Below, one piece after another: positions 1-7,108 of a DNA stretch of 14,535 bases. The position numbers and the translations under genes are program-made. The notes under the pieces were generated by a model that ran no database searches, had not been told where the DNA came from, and was given only the letters and a program-made list of their open reading frames with translations. Within the stretch, counting starts at the first letter, position 1; the number at the start of each line of letters is the position of its first letter. The stretch comes from CAYONM01 sp964405325 (GTDB lineage Bacteria; Planctomycetota; UBA11346): positions 1 to 14,535 of the forward strand of contig CAYONM010000078.1 of the NCBI GenBank assembly GCA_964405325.1, read 5' to 3'.

Positions 1-54
1 AAGGGCGGCAAAAGATCAAGCGAAATGTAATGTTTATTTTTTGACGGGCCCTTA

Positions 55-531
55 ATGCATAGGGGGCCTTGCCCGCCAGTCCGACTCGGACCTCGCGACG
101 CCCGTCGCGACCTGCCCGCCTTGCGGGCATTTTCCGGCGCGCAAGGCCAGCCCGGCTCGACCGCCTTGCCGGCGCACTTGGTGGCCAGCCATCTGTTCGG
201 CCATCGCCGCGGTGCCTTTACCGGCGCCGATCGCGATCGTCCCGGCGTCTTCGAGGCGGCCGATGGTGGCACGGTGTTTCTGGACGAAGTCGGCGAGCTG
301 CCGCTGGAGATCCAGCCAACCCTGCTGCGAGCCCTGCAGCAGGGGGAGATTCAACGCGTTGGCAGCGACCAGCCGCAACAGGTCGACGTCCGAGTGATCG
401 CCGCCACCAATCGCGATCTGGAAGCCGAACAGGCAGCTGGACGCTTTCGACCCGACTTGTTCTATTGCTTGGTGGTCTTTCCCATGGAAAATAAGTCTGA
501 GACGCTCACGGCAGCCGACAGTCAGACCTGA
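55..531 (+). pseudogene. Fragment of a sigma-54-dependent activator (AAA+ domain)
   Basis: This open frame carries the middle of a bacterial enhancer-binding protein AAA+ domain. In order it shows LFGHRRGAFTGA (the GAFTGA loop that contacts sigma-54), a Walker B-like GGTVFLDEVGELP, the LLRALQQGEIQRVGS segment and the sensor I-like VRVIAATNRDLE. Similarity starts near position 160 and stops near 487, just after DLFYCLVVFPM, where the family normally continues into the arginine-finger and lid region. The Walker A GTGKE motif, the receiver or sensing domain and the C-terminal HTH are all absent. A stop at 28-30 blocks extension upstream. Two conserved positions are changed (SHLFG where SELFG is usual, and FYC where FYR is usual), which fits decay. 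It cannot work as an activator. Family assignment is secure; that it is a dead remnant is inferred from the missing parts. Confidence 0.8.
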
Positions 532-875
532 ACCCTCCTCTGTGGAAAGGAAACAGCAACCAGGCCCTGACCCGCCACCCGGCCATCCAGGCCGCAGGCA
601 GTCGAGCACAAGCCGCCGCGCATGCCCGCGAAGCCAGCGGTCGTTTGCCCGAGCCGAGGCTGCAGGTGGCGCCCTATGGCGAGATGGCCCAGACCGCCAC
701 TGGCGAGGTCATCCTGATGACCGGCATCAGCCAGATTATTCCCGCGTCCGGTGCCCTGGGCACTCAGATCGAAGCCGCCGAGGCCGCGCGCCAAGGGGCG
801 ATCGCTCAGCTGCAGGCAACGCGGGTACAAGTGCAATGGAATTGCACTAAGGAATCCACCAAAGAATCCGCATAA
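501..875 (+). pseudogene. Fragment of a TolC/CusC-type outer-membrane efflux protein
   Basis: The frame is open from the stop at 498-500 to a stop at 873-875, and no good start codon or ribosome site is visible. The residues resemble the first helical repeat of outer-membrane efflux proteins (TolC, CusC, CzcC): an ALTRHPAIQAA opening, then GRLPEPRLQV, GISQIIPASGALG and a helix with AAEAARQGAIAQLQATRVQV. This covers about 100 residues, against about 400-480 in intact members. Similarity ends near position 830, and the last dozen codons look unrelated. The LPEPRL and SQ-IP pattern is typical of metal-efflux (RND) outer-membrane partners, but the substrate cannot be told. It lies between the sigma-54 activator fragment and the transposase remnant, so it is most likely debris from rearrangement. 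Confidence 0.7.
831..847. repeat. Perfect 7-bp inverted repeat at the end of the efflux fragment
   Basis: GTGCAAT and ATTGCAC are exact reverse complements separated by GGA. The palindrome lies where efflux-protein similarity stops, so it may mark a rearrangement junction or the outer end of the adjacent insertion sequence. No matching copy was found at the other side because that end of the element is lost. Confidence 0.4.
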
Positions 876-1712
876 AGTGCTTGACAGACGTAATTTGTGC
901 CCAAGCGGCCCGAAGGGCCGCTTGGCATGGAAACCCATCGCCAGCACCCAATCCTTCACCTCCTTGATGCCTTTCTTGGCCCTCTTGGAGATACCTTTCA
1001 GCGCGCCCGATCTGACCTGGTCTGGACACCAAAGGCGACCGCCATTGGCCTGTTGTTATTGGTGCTCGAATCGACAGAACGAGGATATGAATCCTTGCTG
1101 AGTACCTTGCGTACGATGAGACCGGATGTGCTTGATCGCACGTCGCATGAATCCAGTTTCTGCCGTGCTCGTCAGAAATTGACCACGCCGTTGCTGGATC
1201 GTGCTTGGTCGGCATTTCGCGAGGCCATGGAGGCGATGTTCGACGATGTCCACCCTTGCGTCTTTGGCTACCGTCTGGTGGCGATCGACGGGGTCTGGAT
1301 CAATGGCCGACGATCGAAAAGCCTTTTCCGGGCCGTGCGCAAGAAGCGGCGCGGCCGCCCGCCAAATGGATCCCAAGGGCCAACCGCAAATGCTGGTGGT
1401 GGTCTTGACCGATGTCCTCACGCATACGCCCATAGCCTGGGAATATGATGCACCTGGGGAGGGCGAACGCGCGGCAGCCAAGCGACTTATGCCGCACTTT
1501 GGTCCGAGAATGATTCTGACAGCCGATCGTGGCTTCCCGTCTCGAAAAATACTCGATGCTCTGATCGCCACCGGAACCAAGTTCATTCTGCGTATGCCAG
1601 CTGGAAATTCGGCATTTCGTGAAGTGTCTGCATTCGTTGGCGGATCGCGTAAAGACGCTGCTGTGCGCGTCTCGCTGGGTGCAAAGCGCGCCGGAATCAC
1701 CACGGTGCGTCT
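848..1712 (+). mobile_element. Truncated IS4-like insertion sequence
   Basis: This is the remnant of a DDE-type insertion sequence containing the transposase reading frame at 927. The left limit is approximate: efflux-protein similarity has ended by about 830, and no terminal inverted repeat could be matched. The right limit is placed where transposase-like sequence stops (after the residues TTVRL) and a different, lower-GC segment begins. The right end with its inverted repeat is absent, so no target-site duplication can be identified. Confidence 0.55.
901..925 (+). promoter_or_regulatory. Strong GC-rich hairpin just upstream of the transposase start
   Basis: An 11-bp perfect stem (CCAAGCGGCCC with GGGCCGCTTGG) closes on a GAA loop and ends one base before the ATG at 927. 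There is no T-run after it, so it is not a typical intrinsic terminator. In several insertion sequences a stem-loop at this place hides the transposase initiation site on read-through transcripts; that role is inferred here from position only. A TTGACA box lies at 881-886 but no matching -10 box is seen. Confidence 0.5.
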
Positions 1713-1740
1713 GGATCCGATCAGCGCTTGGGCACCATGA
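927..1740 (+). pseudogene. IS4-family-like DDE transposase, frameshifted and truncated
   Basis: Translation from ATG 927 gives an N-terminal region (METHRQHPILHLLDAFLG) and the first catalytic aspartate in YRLVAIDGVWING. This frame goes off at about 1362-1369 (CCAAATGG). The transposase continues in the next frame with MDPKGQPQMLVVVLTDV and the second catalytic aspartate in ILTADRGFPS. Rejoining needs a gain of one or a loss of two bases; an ancestral longer A-run there would read RGRPPKMDPKG smoothly. Similarity ends near 1712, and the frame then runs to a stop at 1738-1740 through unrelated codons. The C-terminal third, with the catalytic glutamate, is missing. It therefore cannot transpose alone. 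An upstream in-frame GTG at 897 lies partly inside the hairpin, so ATG 927 is preferred. A programmed frameshift is possible but less likely because the gene is also truncated. Confidence 0.8.
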
Positions 1741-2155
1741 AGGCCTGCGGGACACCCTGGTTGGAGCGAAAATCGTTCTGGAAGGCGCAGGTGGCGGCAT
1801 TATCCGGATTGAACAAGGAATCCATGCCGGGATCCGCCCACATGACGGCGCCGTCGACGCCGGTGTTGGCATAGACGATCCCCGCCTGGGTCATGGCAAA
1901 GGCACGACGGTCAGTGCTACTCCAGGCTTCCGGCTGCGCAAAAGCATCATAATAATTTTCGGTATCATCGACAAAATCCCAGCTGGTATTGAAATAGGCC
2001 AAGTTGATATAGTAGCGATAACCACCCACCACGCCAGCATCGGGAATATTCCATTCGGGCCCGATAAAATTGGCACACACCGCCGAGCGCCCCTGATCAC
2101 CGAGGGCAAAAGGCCCCACATCGGCATCGCCAGGCAGGATAGCCAGCGCTGGTGT
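1721..2155 (-). CDS. Hypothetical protein, probably a 3' fragment
   Basis: On the minus strand the frame is open from just after a stop at 2156-2158 to a stop at 1721-1723, about 145 codons. The only clear start in the early part is GTG at 2119, which has no ribosome site, so this is more likely the C-terminal piece of a larger protein than a complete gene. The product is rich in Asn, Asp, Tyr, Trp and Ala (for example GGYRYYINLAYFNTSWDF and GVDGAVMWADPGMDSLFNP), a composition typical of exported or surface proteins, and has two cysteines. I do not recognise the family. Parts of this stretch are visibly more AT-rich than the flanking genes, which suggests foreign origin. Its 3' end abuts the transposase remnant, and its first codons lie only about 10 bases past the glycyl radical enzyme stop codon. 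Confidence 0.45.
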   Translation of the reverse strand, partial: TPALAILPGDADVGPFALGDQGRSAVCANFIGPEWNIPDAGVVGGYRYYINLAYFNTSWDFVDDTENYYDAFAQPEAWSSTDRRAFAMTQAGIVYANTGVDGAVMWADPGMDSLFNPDNAATCAFQNDFRSNQGVPQAFMVPKR

Positions 2156-2164
2156 TCACCCGTC

Positions 2165-4453
2165 TCAGCCGCCGTGCAAAGTCCGGGCCAGGATGTGCTC
2201 TTGGCAGGCACGATCCAGATTCACGAAGCGGGCACTGAAGCCACCGACCCGGACCACCAGATGCTGCCAGGCTTCGGGCTGAGCCATGGCCGCACGCAGA
2301 TCCGTCGCTGCCACCACCGTCAGCATGGCCTGCGCCCCTCCGCTGGCAAAGTAGGTGGCCAGGGCCTGCTCCAGCAGCTGACGTTTCGGACCGTGGAACA
2401 TCGCCCGTTCCAGCTTCATGTTTTGCGCCGCGCCAGCATGCAGACTGGGATCCAGCTTGACCAGACTGCGCAACAGGGCGGTCAGACCCCGACGATCATC
2501 ACCATCGGAGGGGTTGTTGCCATTGTTCAACGGCGCTCCGGCGACGCGACCATTGGCACTGGCCCCCGTCGCCTTGCCCAGAATGACGTTGGCGCCGTTG
2601 TTGATCACCACCACCAGATAGCTGTCCAGACCGACCCGCGCCGCCTGCTGCGCGGTGCACTGGCAGACGTGTTCGTGCACGCGGATCGCCATGGCATCGG
2701 ATTCGTCAACATCATTGCCATAATAGGTCAATCCACGCAACTGCGCGCGCAGGTTGTCGTGGCCGACAAAATCATCTCGCAAGGCCTGCTGCAATATCGC
2801 CGCATCGATCTGCTGCCGATCGAAGACCAGGGTCTTGATGGCATACAGGCTGTCAGCTGCGGTGATCTGGCCATAGCTTTCCATGGTGCCACCCAGGTGC
2901 TGCACGCCACCAGCTAACAGCGACCGACCACGCGCGATGCAATCATCCATCAAAAGACTGGCCAGATTATAGCCAGCAGCACGAGCACAGTGTTCGTATT
3001 CCAGTTTCTGTTGCTCGGCCAGGGCCTCCAGATACCAGGTCATGGTGGCATCGTAGGCCTGCCACAAGGCGGCGAAGTCGGGATATTCCGTCAGGCGACC
3101 GTAGCCGGGACAACACCGCTCGCCGGTCTCGCGACAGACGCCGTTGTTCAGCACCAATTCCAGGACCTTGGCGCAATTGATGATGCCCGATGGCGTGCCG
3201 ACGCTGCGATGATTCAGCACGTATTCGCCGCAGCCAAAGGGCAGATAATGCTGGGCGTTCTGTGCATCGACACCATAGGCACGCTGCACCGCAGGGATAT
3301 TCACCGCATCGTTGTAAAGGATGGGAAAGGTGCAGCCAGCACCCAAGGCATCGAGCGCCTCCTGATACAATTGCGGATCCTGCGTATCGTCCAGCCGCAA
3401 ACTCAACTGCGGCAGAATATCGCCTGTCCGACGCGAGGCGACAATCGCCAGACGACCGAAACCATCGGCTACGGTCGGATGCCGCCGACCGCGGCCACCG
3501 ATGATCACCCGCTCGTTGACCTGGGCACCGGTCTCGGCGATCAGCCGCCACAGGCTGCACAGGAGACGCAACGCCTCGGCCTCGTCCAGACGGCCGGCAT
3601 CCAGGTCCGCCTGTAAAAACGGCCCGGCATAATCGTCCATCCGGCCCCAATTCTCGACCGTGGCGATGGTTTTATACAGCACCACCAATTGCAACGCTTC
3701 GTGCAGGGTCTCCGGTGCGCGCTCGCAGATGGCGCGACAGCTGGCGGCGATGCGCTGCAGGTCTGCAACGCGTTCGGCGTCAGCCTGGGCGGCCTGGGCT
3801 TCGGCCTGGGCGGCCATGGCCTGGGCGCTGCGCGTCACCACCTCGATATTCAATGCCCAGGCGGCATAGAGCTGCTGATCACCATCCGGATCGGCTTCGG
3901 CACGATTCTGAACGACAGCTCGCAGGCCGGGCAGGCCGAGTGTCAGCAATTTGTCGAAATCCAGATACAGACCAGCCAAGCGATACAAGGGCGCAGCCGG
4001 AAAACGACCGTCATTCCACTGATCGCTGGGCAAGCGGTGCCGGATCCAGTCGGAATACGCCTGGCACAATTGTGCTTTCGGTCCCTGCTCACGCCAATAC
4101 CACAACATCGCCTCCAGCTCGTCGCAATCAGCATCGCTCAGCGACCAGCCGGCCATCTCCCGTCGGATCCGGTCCTCATTGCAGGAATACCCGACCAGGT
4201 CCGGTCCCGCTGGCTTGGCACTGAATACCACCGCTTGCTGCCACCACCGTCCGGCGAACAGATCGCCATCCTGGATCGCCGACAGGCCAGCGGGAAACTG
4301 CACGTGCTGGCAGTTGGCTTCGCGCCAGGCGGGATGCGCATCGGCAAGCACCTGATGCACGCGGGTGAGATTGCGCTCGATGGCAAAGGGGGCATCGGCG
4401 TCCAGCAGCGCACAGGGCGGTTGCCAGATCGGGGTCTGATGTGCAATGGCCAT
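2165..4453 (-). CDS. Glycyl radical enzyme, pyruvate formate-lyase-like, substrate unknown
   Basis: The product (762 residues from ATG 4453) is a full-length glycyl radical enzyme. These are oxygen-sensitive cytoplasmic enzymes in which a backbone glycyl radical made by a radical SAM activase passes to an active-site cysteine that attacks the substrate. The C-terminal radical site reads VVRVGGFSARF with the radical glycine at G738, 24 residues from the end, as in pyruvate formate-lyase. The catalytic cysteine is C408 in PFGCGEY, with E410 in the Cys-X-Glu arrangement of dehydratase and lyase members; the paired cysteines of true pyruvate formate-lyase are absent. The X residue is glycine instead of the common valine. 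Downstream of it, NHRSVGTPSGIIN is a well-formed active-site segment. ATG 4453 gives the usual length and leaves an 89-base divergent promoter region; ATG 4537 would nearly touch the opposing regulator start. No activase gene lies in the window. The family is certain; the reaction is not. Confidence 0.9.
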   Translation of the reverse strand: MAIAHQTPIWQPPCALLDADAPFAIERNLTRVHQVLADAHPAWREANCQHVQFPAGLSAIQDGDLFAGRWWQQAVVFSAKPAGPDLVGYSCNEDRIRREMAGWSLSDADCDELEAMLWYWREQGPKAQLCQAYSDWIRHRLPSDQWNDGRFPAAPLYRLAGLYLDFDKLLTLGLPGLRAVVQNRAEADPDGDQQLYAAWALNIEVVTRSAQAMAAQAEAQAAQADAERVADLQRIAASCRAICERAPETLHEALQLVVLYKTIATVENWGRMDDYAGPFLQADLDAGRLDEAEALRLLCSLWRLIAETGAQVNERVIIGGRGRRHPTVADGFGRLAIVASRRTGDILPQLSLRLDDTQDPQLYQEALDALGAGCTFPILYNDAVNIPAVQRAYGVDAQNAQHYLPFGCGEYVLNHRSVGTPSGIINCAKVLELVLNNGVCRETGERCCPGYGRLTEYPDFAALWQAYDATMTWYLEALAEQQKLEYEHCARAAGYNLASLLMDDCIARGRSLLAGGVQHLGGTMESYGQITAADSLYAIKTLVFDRQQIDAAILQQALRDDFVGHDNLRAQLRGLTYYGNDVDESDAMAIRVHEHVCQCTAQQAARVGLDSYLVVVINNGANVILGKATGASANGRVAGAPLNNGNNPSDGDDRRGLTALLRSLVKLDPSLHAGAAQNMKLERAMFHGPKRQLLEQALATYFASGGAQAMLTVVAATDLRAAMAQPEAWQHLVVRVGGFSARFVNLDRACQEHILARTLHGG

Positions 4454-4542
4454 ACCGGAATCATCACCCACCAGTCGCGACACGACACCGCCAGCAAGGA
4501 TCAAGGCATTGCTTTTTGTGACCTCTGGCCTGACCATACCGC
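4454..4542. promoter_or_regulatory. Divergent control region, glycyl radical enzyme / AraC regulator
   Basis: These 89 bases separate the two divergent start codons and should hold both promoters and the regulator's sites. A direct repeat TGACC (4519-4523 and 4531-4535), 12 bases start to start, lies in TGTGACCTCTGGCCTGACC and could be a pair of AraC-type half-sites. TGTGA is also half of a CRP-like site, but the second half is missing. No convincing -35/-10 pair was found. Assignment rests on gene arrangement. Confidence 0.45.
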
Positions 4543-5385
4543 ATGCACCTGCAATGGCACCAACTGGCCAGCGAGCACCTGCACTGGCGACGGGCCTTCT
4601 ACCTGCCCGGCGGTGGCATTGAAGCGCACAGCCACGATTTTGCCGAACTCTTCTTGATCGAAGATGGTCAGGGGCAGCAACTGGTGGCCCGGGATGGCAG
4701 CTGGACACGGGTTCCATTGCGCGCCGGACAACTGGCTTTTGTGCACCCGGCGGTGCAGCACAACCTCCAGGCTGAACCGGCTGGCAGCATGGTCCTGAGC
4801 AACCTGGCCATCAGCGCCGAGCTGCACCAGGAGCTGCAGCAACGCTTCTTTCCGGATGACCAGCAGTGGCCCTGGCACGAGCACGCCGCGACCAAGCCCA
4901 TCGACCTGGCCAGTCAGGACCGCATTGCCCTCGACCACTGGCTGTCAGAAGTGGAACGCCAGACCGAGCCGGATCCCCTGCTGGCCTGGACCCTGCTGGC
5001 TGACGTATTGCGCCGAGTGACTCGGCAACACCACAACGACCCCCTGGGCAACTGCCCGGACTGGCTGCGTGAGGCCATCGAAGGCTTTGACGATCCCCGC
5101 TGCTATGGCGGCGGTGTCCAGGGCCTGGCACGACTGGCCGGTGTCGGCCGCGAGCACCTGAGCCGCAGCGTCCGCCGCTACCTGGGCCGTACCGCTACGG
5201 TACTGGTCAATGAACTGCGCCTGGAATACGCCAAGAAGCAACTGGCCAGCACCAACCGTGGCATCCAGGACATCGCCCTGGATGCCGGTTTCGGCAACCT
5301 GGCGCACTTCCACCGTTTGTTCAAAGCCCGCGTCGGCCAGAGCCCCGGCGCCTACCGTCAGGAAGCCGGCCGTTCGGTGGTGTAG
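4543..5385 (+). CDS. AraC-family transcription regulator, ChbR-like
   Basis: This 280-residue protein has an N-terminal cupin-like sensing domain (about residues 15-100, with HSHDFAELFLIEDG) and a C-terminal AraC DNA-binding domain with two helix-turn-helix units. The first is near 193-212 (LARLAGVGREHLSRSVRRYL) and the second near 240-262 (IQDIALDAGFGNLAHFHRLF), followed by GQSPGAYR. Its length and the pattern EHLSRSVRRYLGRT...INELR-like...AKKQLASTN recall ChbR/CelD, the E. coli chitobiose-operon regulator, but its effector cannot be read from the sequence. It is transcribed away from the glycyl radical enzyme gene, so control of that gene is the natural inference. The start at 4543 fits the family length; no clear ribosome site precedes it. 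The stop codon sits in a small tandem duplication. Confidence 0.9.
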   Translation: MHLQWHQLASEHLHWRRAFYLPGGGIEAHSHDFAELFLIEDGQGQQLVARDGSWTRVPLRAGQLAFVHPAVQHNLQAEPAGSMVLSNLAISAELHQELQQRFFPDDQQWPWHEHAATKPIDLASQDRIALDHWLSEVERQTEPDPLLAWTLLADVLRRVTRQHHNDPLGNCPDWLREAIEGFDDPRCYGGGVQGLARLAGVGREHLSRSVRRYLGRTATVLVNELRLEYAKKQLASTNRGIQDIALDAGFGNLAHFHRLFKARVGQSPGAYRQEAGRSVV

Positions 5386-5400
5386 GGCAGTGTAGGGCAG
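5381..5400. repeat. Tandem 10-bp duplication over the AraC stop codon
   Basis: TGTAGGGCAG occurs twice head to tail at 5381-5390 and 5391-5400. The first copy contains the regulator's TAG stop codon. It is probably a replication-slippage product without function. Confidence 0.75.
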
Positions 5401-5410
5401 CGACTCGGGA

Positions 5411-5437
5411 TTGCCGGCGTGGGCGTTCTCCTATGAT
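5411..5437 (+). promoter_or_regulatory. Possible sigma-70 promoter for nadE
   Basis: TTGCCG (5411-5416) and TATGAT (5432-5437) lie 15 bases apart, about 45 bases upstream of the nadE start. The -10 box is near consensus; the spacer is shorter than the usual 17. This is a plausible but unproven promoter in the 97-base gap after the AraC gene, which would make nadE its own transcription unit. Confidence 0.35.
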
Positions 5438-5482
5438 TTGCCAAGCGGTGCCGACCCCTTTCCCGGTGCCGGTGGTGGCCCC

Positions 5483-7093
5483 ATGAAGATCGCTCTTGCT
5501 CAGACCAACCGCACCATCGCCGACTTCGACCAGGCGCATCGTCAAATCCTGGAGATGAGCCAACAGGCGTCGGACCAGGGCGCGGAATTGATCATCTTTC
5601 CAGAGCTGGCCACCTTTGGCTACCCCCCCCGCGACCTGCTGGAACGCCCGGACCTGGTCGACCAACAATGGCTACTGCTGCAAGACCTGGCCGGCAAGCT
5701 GCCCATCGCCGCGGTGATCGGCTGCGTCGAACCGCTGCACGAGGGCGCCGGCCCGATGATGGCCAACGCTCTGGTGGTGATTCACGATGGCGAGGTCTAC
5801 GATAGCTACCGCAAACGCCTGTTACCCGCCTACGACGTCTTCGACGAGCGCCGCTATTTCCGTCAGGGTGATGAAAGCGGCGTGGTGGAACTGCATGGTC
5901 GTCGTATCGGACTGAGCATCTGCGAGGATATCTGGAGCCAGGATTTCTCCGGGATCCGCTATCACATCGACCCACTGGTGGATCTGCACGATAAATGCGA
6001 TCTGCTGATCAATATCTCTGCCAGTCCCTATTGCCGCGGTCGCGCCGTGCTGCGACATCGCTTGGTGCAGGCGGTGGCCAAACGCATGAAGGTGCCGGTG
6101 CTGTATGTCAACCAGGTTGGCGGCCAGGACGAACTGCTGTTCGATGGCGGCTCCTGTGCCTTCGGCCCCGATGGCGAATGCTTTGCCAACGCCAATCGCT
6201 GGCAGGAAGACCTGGTCATCGCCGATCTACAGCACCCGCTCCCCAAACCGCCACCGGTGGACGAGCTGGAGGACCTGTATCAGGCCCTGGTCTGTGGCCT
6301 CCGCGATTATTGCCTGAAAACCAGACAAAAGGGCGTGGTAATGGGCCTGTCCGGCGGCATCGACTCGGCGCTGGTGGCCACCCTGGCGGTTGACGCCTTG
6401 GGTAAGGACCGGGTGGTCGGGTTGTTGATGCCCGGCCCGTATTCCAGCCAGGGTTCCGTAGACGACGCCAAGGCGCTGGCCGAGAACCTCGGCATCGCCC
6501 ACTACACCTGCCCCATTGCCGAGGCCTACCAAGCGATCATTACCAGCCTGCAGGAACCCTTCGCTGGCACCCAGCCCAACGTCGCCGAGGAGAACATCCA
6601 GGCCCGCATCCGCGGTAACATGGTGATGGCCTATGCCAATAAATTCGCCCTGATGGCCCTGACCACCGGCAACAAGAGTGAGCTGGCGGTGGGCTACTGC
6701 ACCATTTACGGCGACATGTCCGGCGGCCTGGCCCCGATCGGCGATATCTACAAACACCTGGTCTGGGACCTGTCTCGCCACGCCAACCGCAATGGCGAAC
6801 GAATTCCGGTGAACAGCATCGAGAAACCGCCCTCGGCCGAGCTCCGTCCCGACCAGAAGGACACCGACACCCTGCCGGATTACGACGTACTCGATCGCCT
6901 CCTGGAAGCCTATCTGGAACAAAACGCCACCCACGACCAGCTCTGCCAGGCCGGCTTCAAGGCCGAGGACGTCGATCTGGTGATCCGCCTGGTCGAACGC
7001 AACGAATACAAGCGCTGGCAAGCCGCACCGGTATTGCGCGTTACCCGCAAAGCCTTTGGCGTTGGCCGACGGATCCCATTGGCCCGGGCGTAA
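5483..7093 (+). CDS. nadE: Glutamine-dependent NAD+ synthetase
   Basis: The 536-residue product makes NAD+ from deamido-NAD+, ATP and glutamine, the last step of NAD biosynthesis, in the cytoplasm. The N-terminal nitrilase-type glutaminase domain (about 1-255) shows the full Glu-Lys-Cys triad: E41 in FPELATFGYPP, K111 in SYRKRLLP and C147 in SICEDIW. The C-terminal synthetase domain (about 265-536) has the ATP-pyrophosphatase P-loop SGGIDS at 290-295, and further on TGNKSELAVGYCTIYGDMSG and GLAPIGDIYK. Length matches bacterial two-domain NadE (about 540). ATG 5483 is chosen because the conserved MKIALAQ opening of the family begins there; the open frame extends 24 codons further upstream without family features. 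It converges with the next gene, only 15 bases separating the stop codons. It appears intact and is likely a housekeeping gene between two regulator-enzyme pairs. Confidence 0.97.
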   Translation: MKIALAQTNRTIADFDQAHRQILEMSQQASDQGAELIIFPELATFGYPPRDLLERPDLVDQQWLLLQDLAGKLPIAAVIGCVEPLHEGAGPMMANALVVIHDGEVYDSYRKRLLPAYDVFDERRYFRQGDESGVVELHGRRIGLSICEDIWSQDFSGIRYHIDPLVDLHDKCDLLINISASPYCRGRAVLRHRLVQAVAKRMKVPVLYVNQVGGQDELLFDGGSCAFGPDGECFANANRWQEDLVIADLQHPLPKPPPVDELEDLYQALVCGLRDYCLKTRQKGVVMGLSGGIDSALVATLAVDALGKDRVVGLLMPGPYSSQGSVDDAKALAENLGIAHYTCPIAEAYQAIITSLQEPFAGTQPNVAEENIQARIRGNMVMAYANKFALMALTTGNKSELAVGYCTIYGDMSGGLAPIGDIYKHLVWDLSRHANRNGERIPVNSIEKPPSAELRPDQKDTDTLPDYDVLDRLLEAYLEQNATHDQLCQAGFKAEDVDLVIRLVERNEYKRWQAAPVLRVTRKAFGVGRRIPLARA

Positions 7094-7108
7094 AATATCC
7101 TGCCGCCG

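Noticed and set aside
1..54. AT-rich opening segment as a promoter or gene end
   Set aside because: It is short, with a stop codon at 28-30 in the frame of the following fragment and no matching -35/-10 pair; nothing can be supported.
881..909. TTGACA at 881-886 as a transposase promoter
   Set aside because: No -10-like box lies 16-18 bases downstream; that position falls inside the GC-rich hairpin.
1619..2917. Long plus-strand open frame opposite the glycyl radical enzyme
   Set aside because: It is a shadow of the minus-strand coding sequence; the translation has no family features while the minus strand carries full catalytic motifs.
2165..4453. Calling the enzyme pyruvate formate-lyase (pflB)
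   Set aside because: True pyruvate formate-lyase has two adjacent active-site cysteines; here there is a single cysteine in a Cys-X-Glu motif.
4454..4537. Extending the glycyl radical enzyme to ATG 4537 or further upstream
   Set aside because: The added residues have no family similarity, run into the divergent regulator's start, and leave no promoter space; ATG 4453 gives the normal length.
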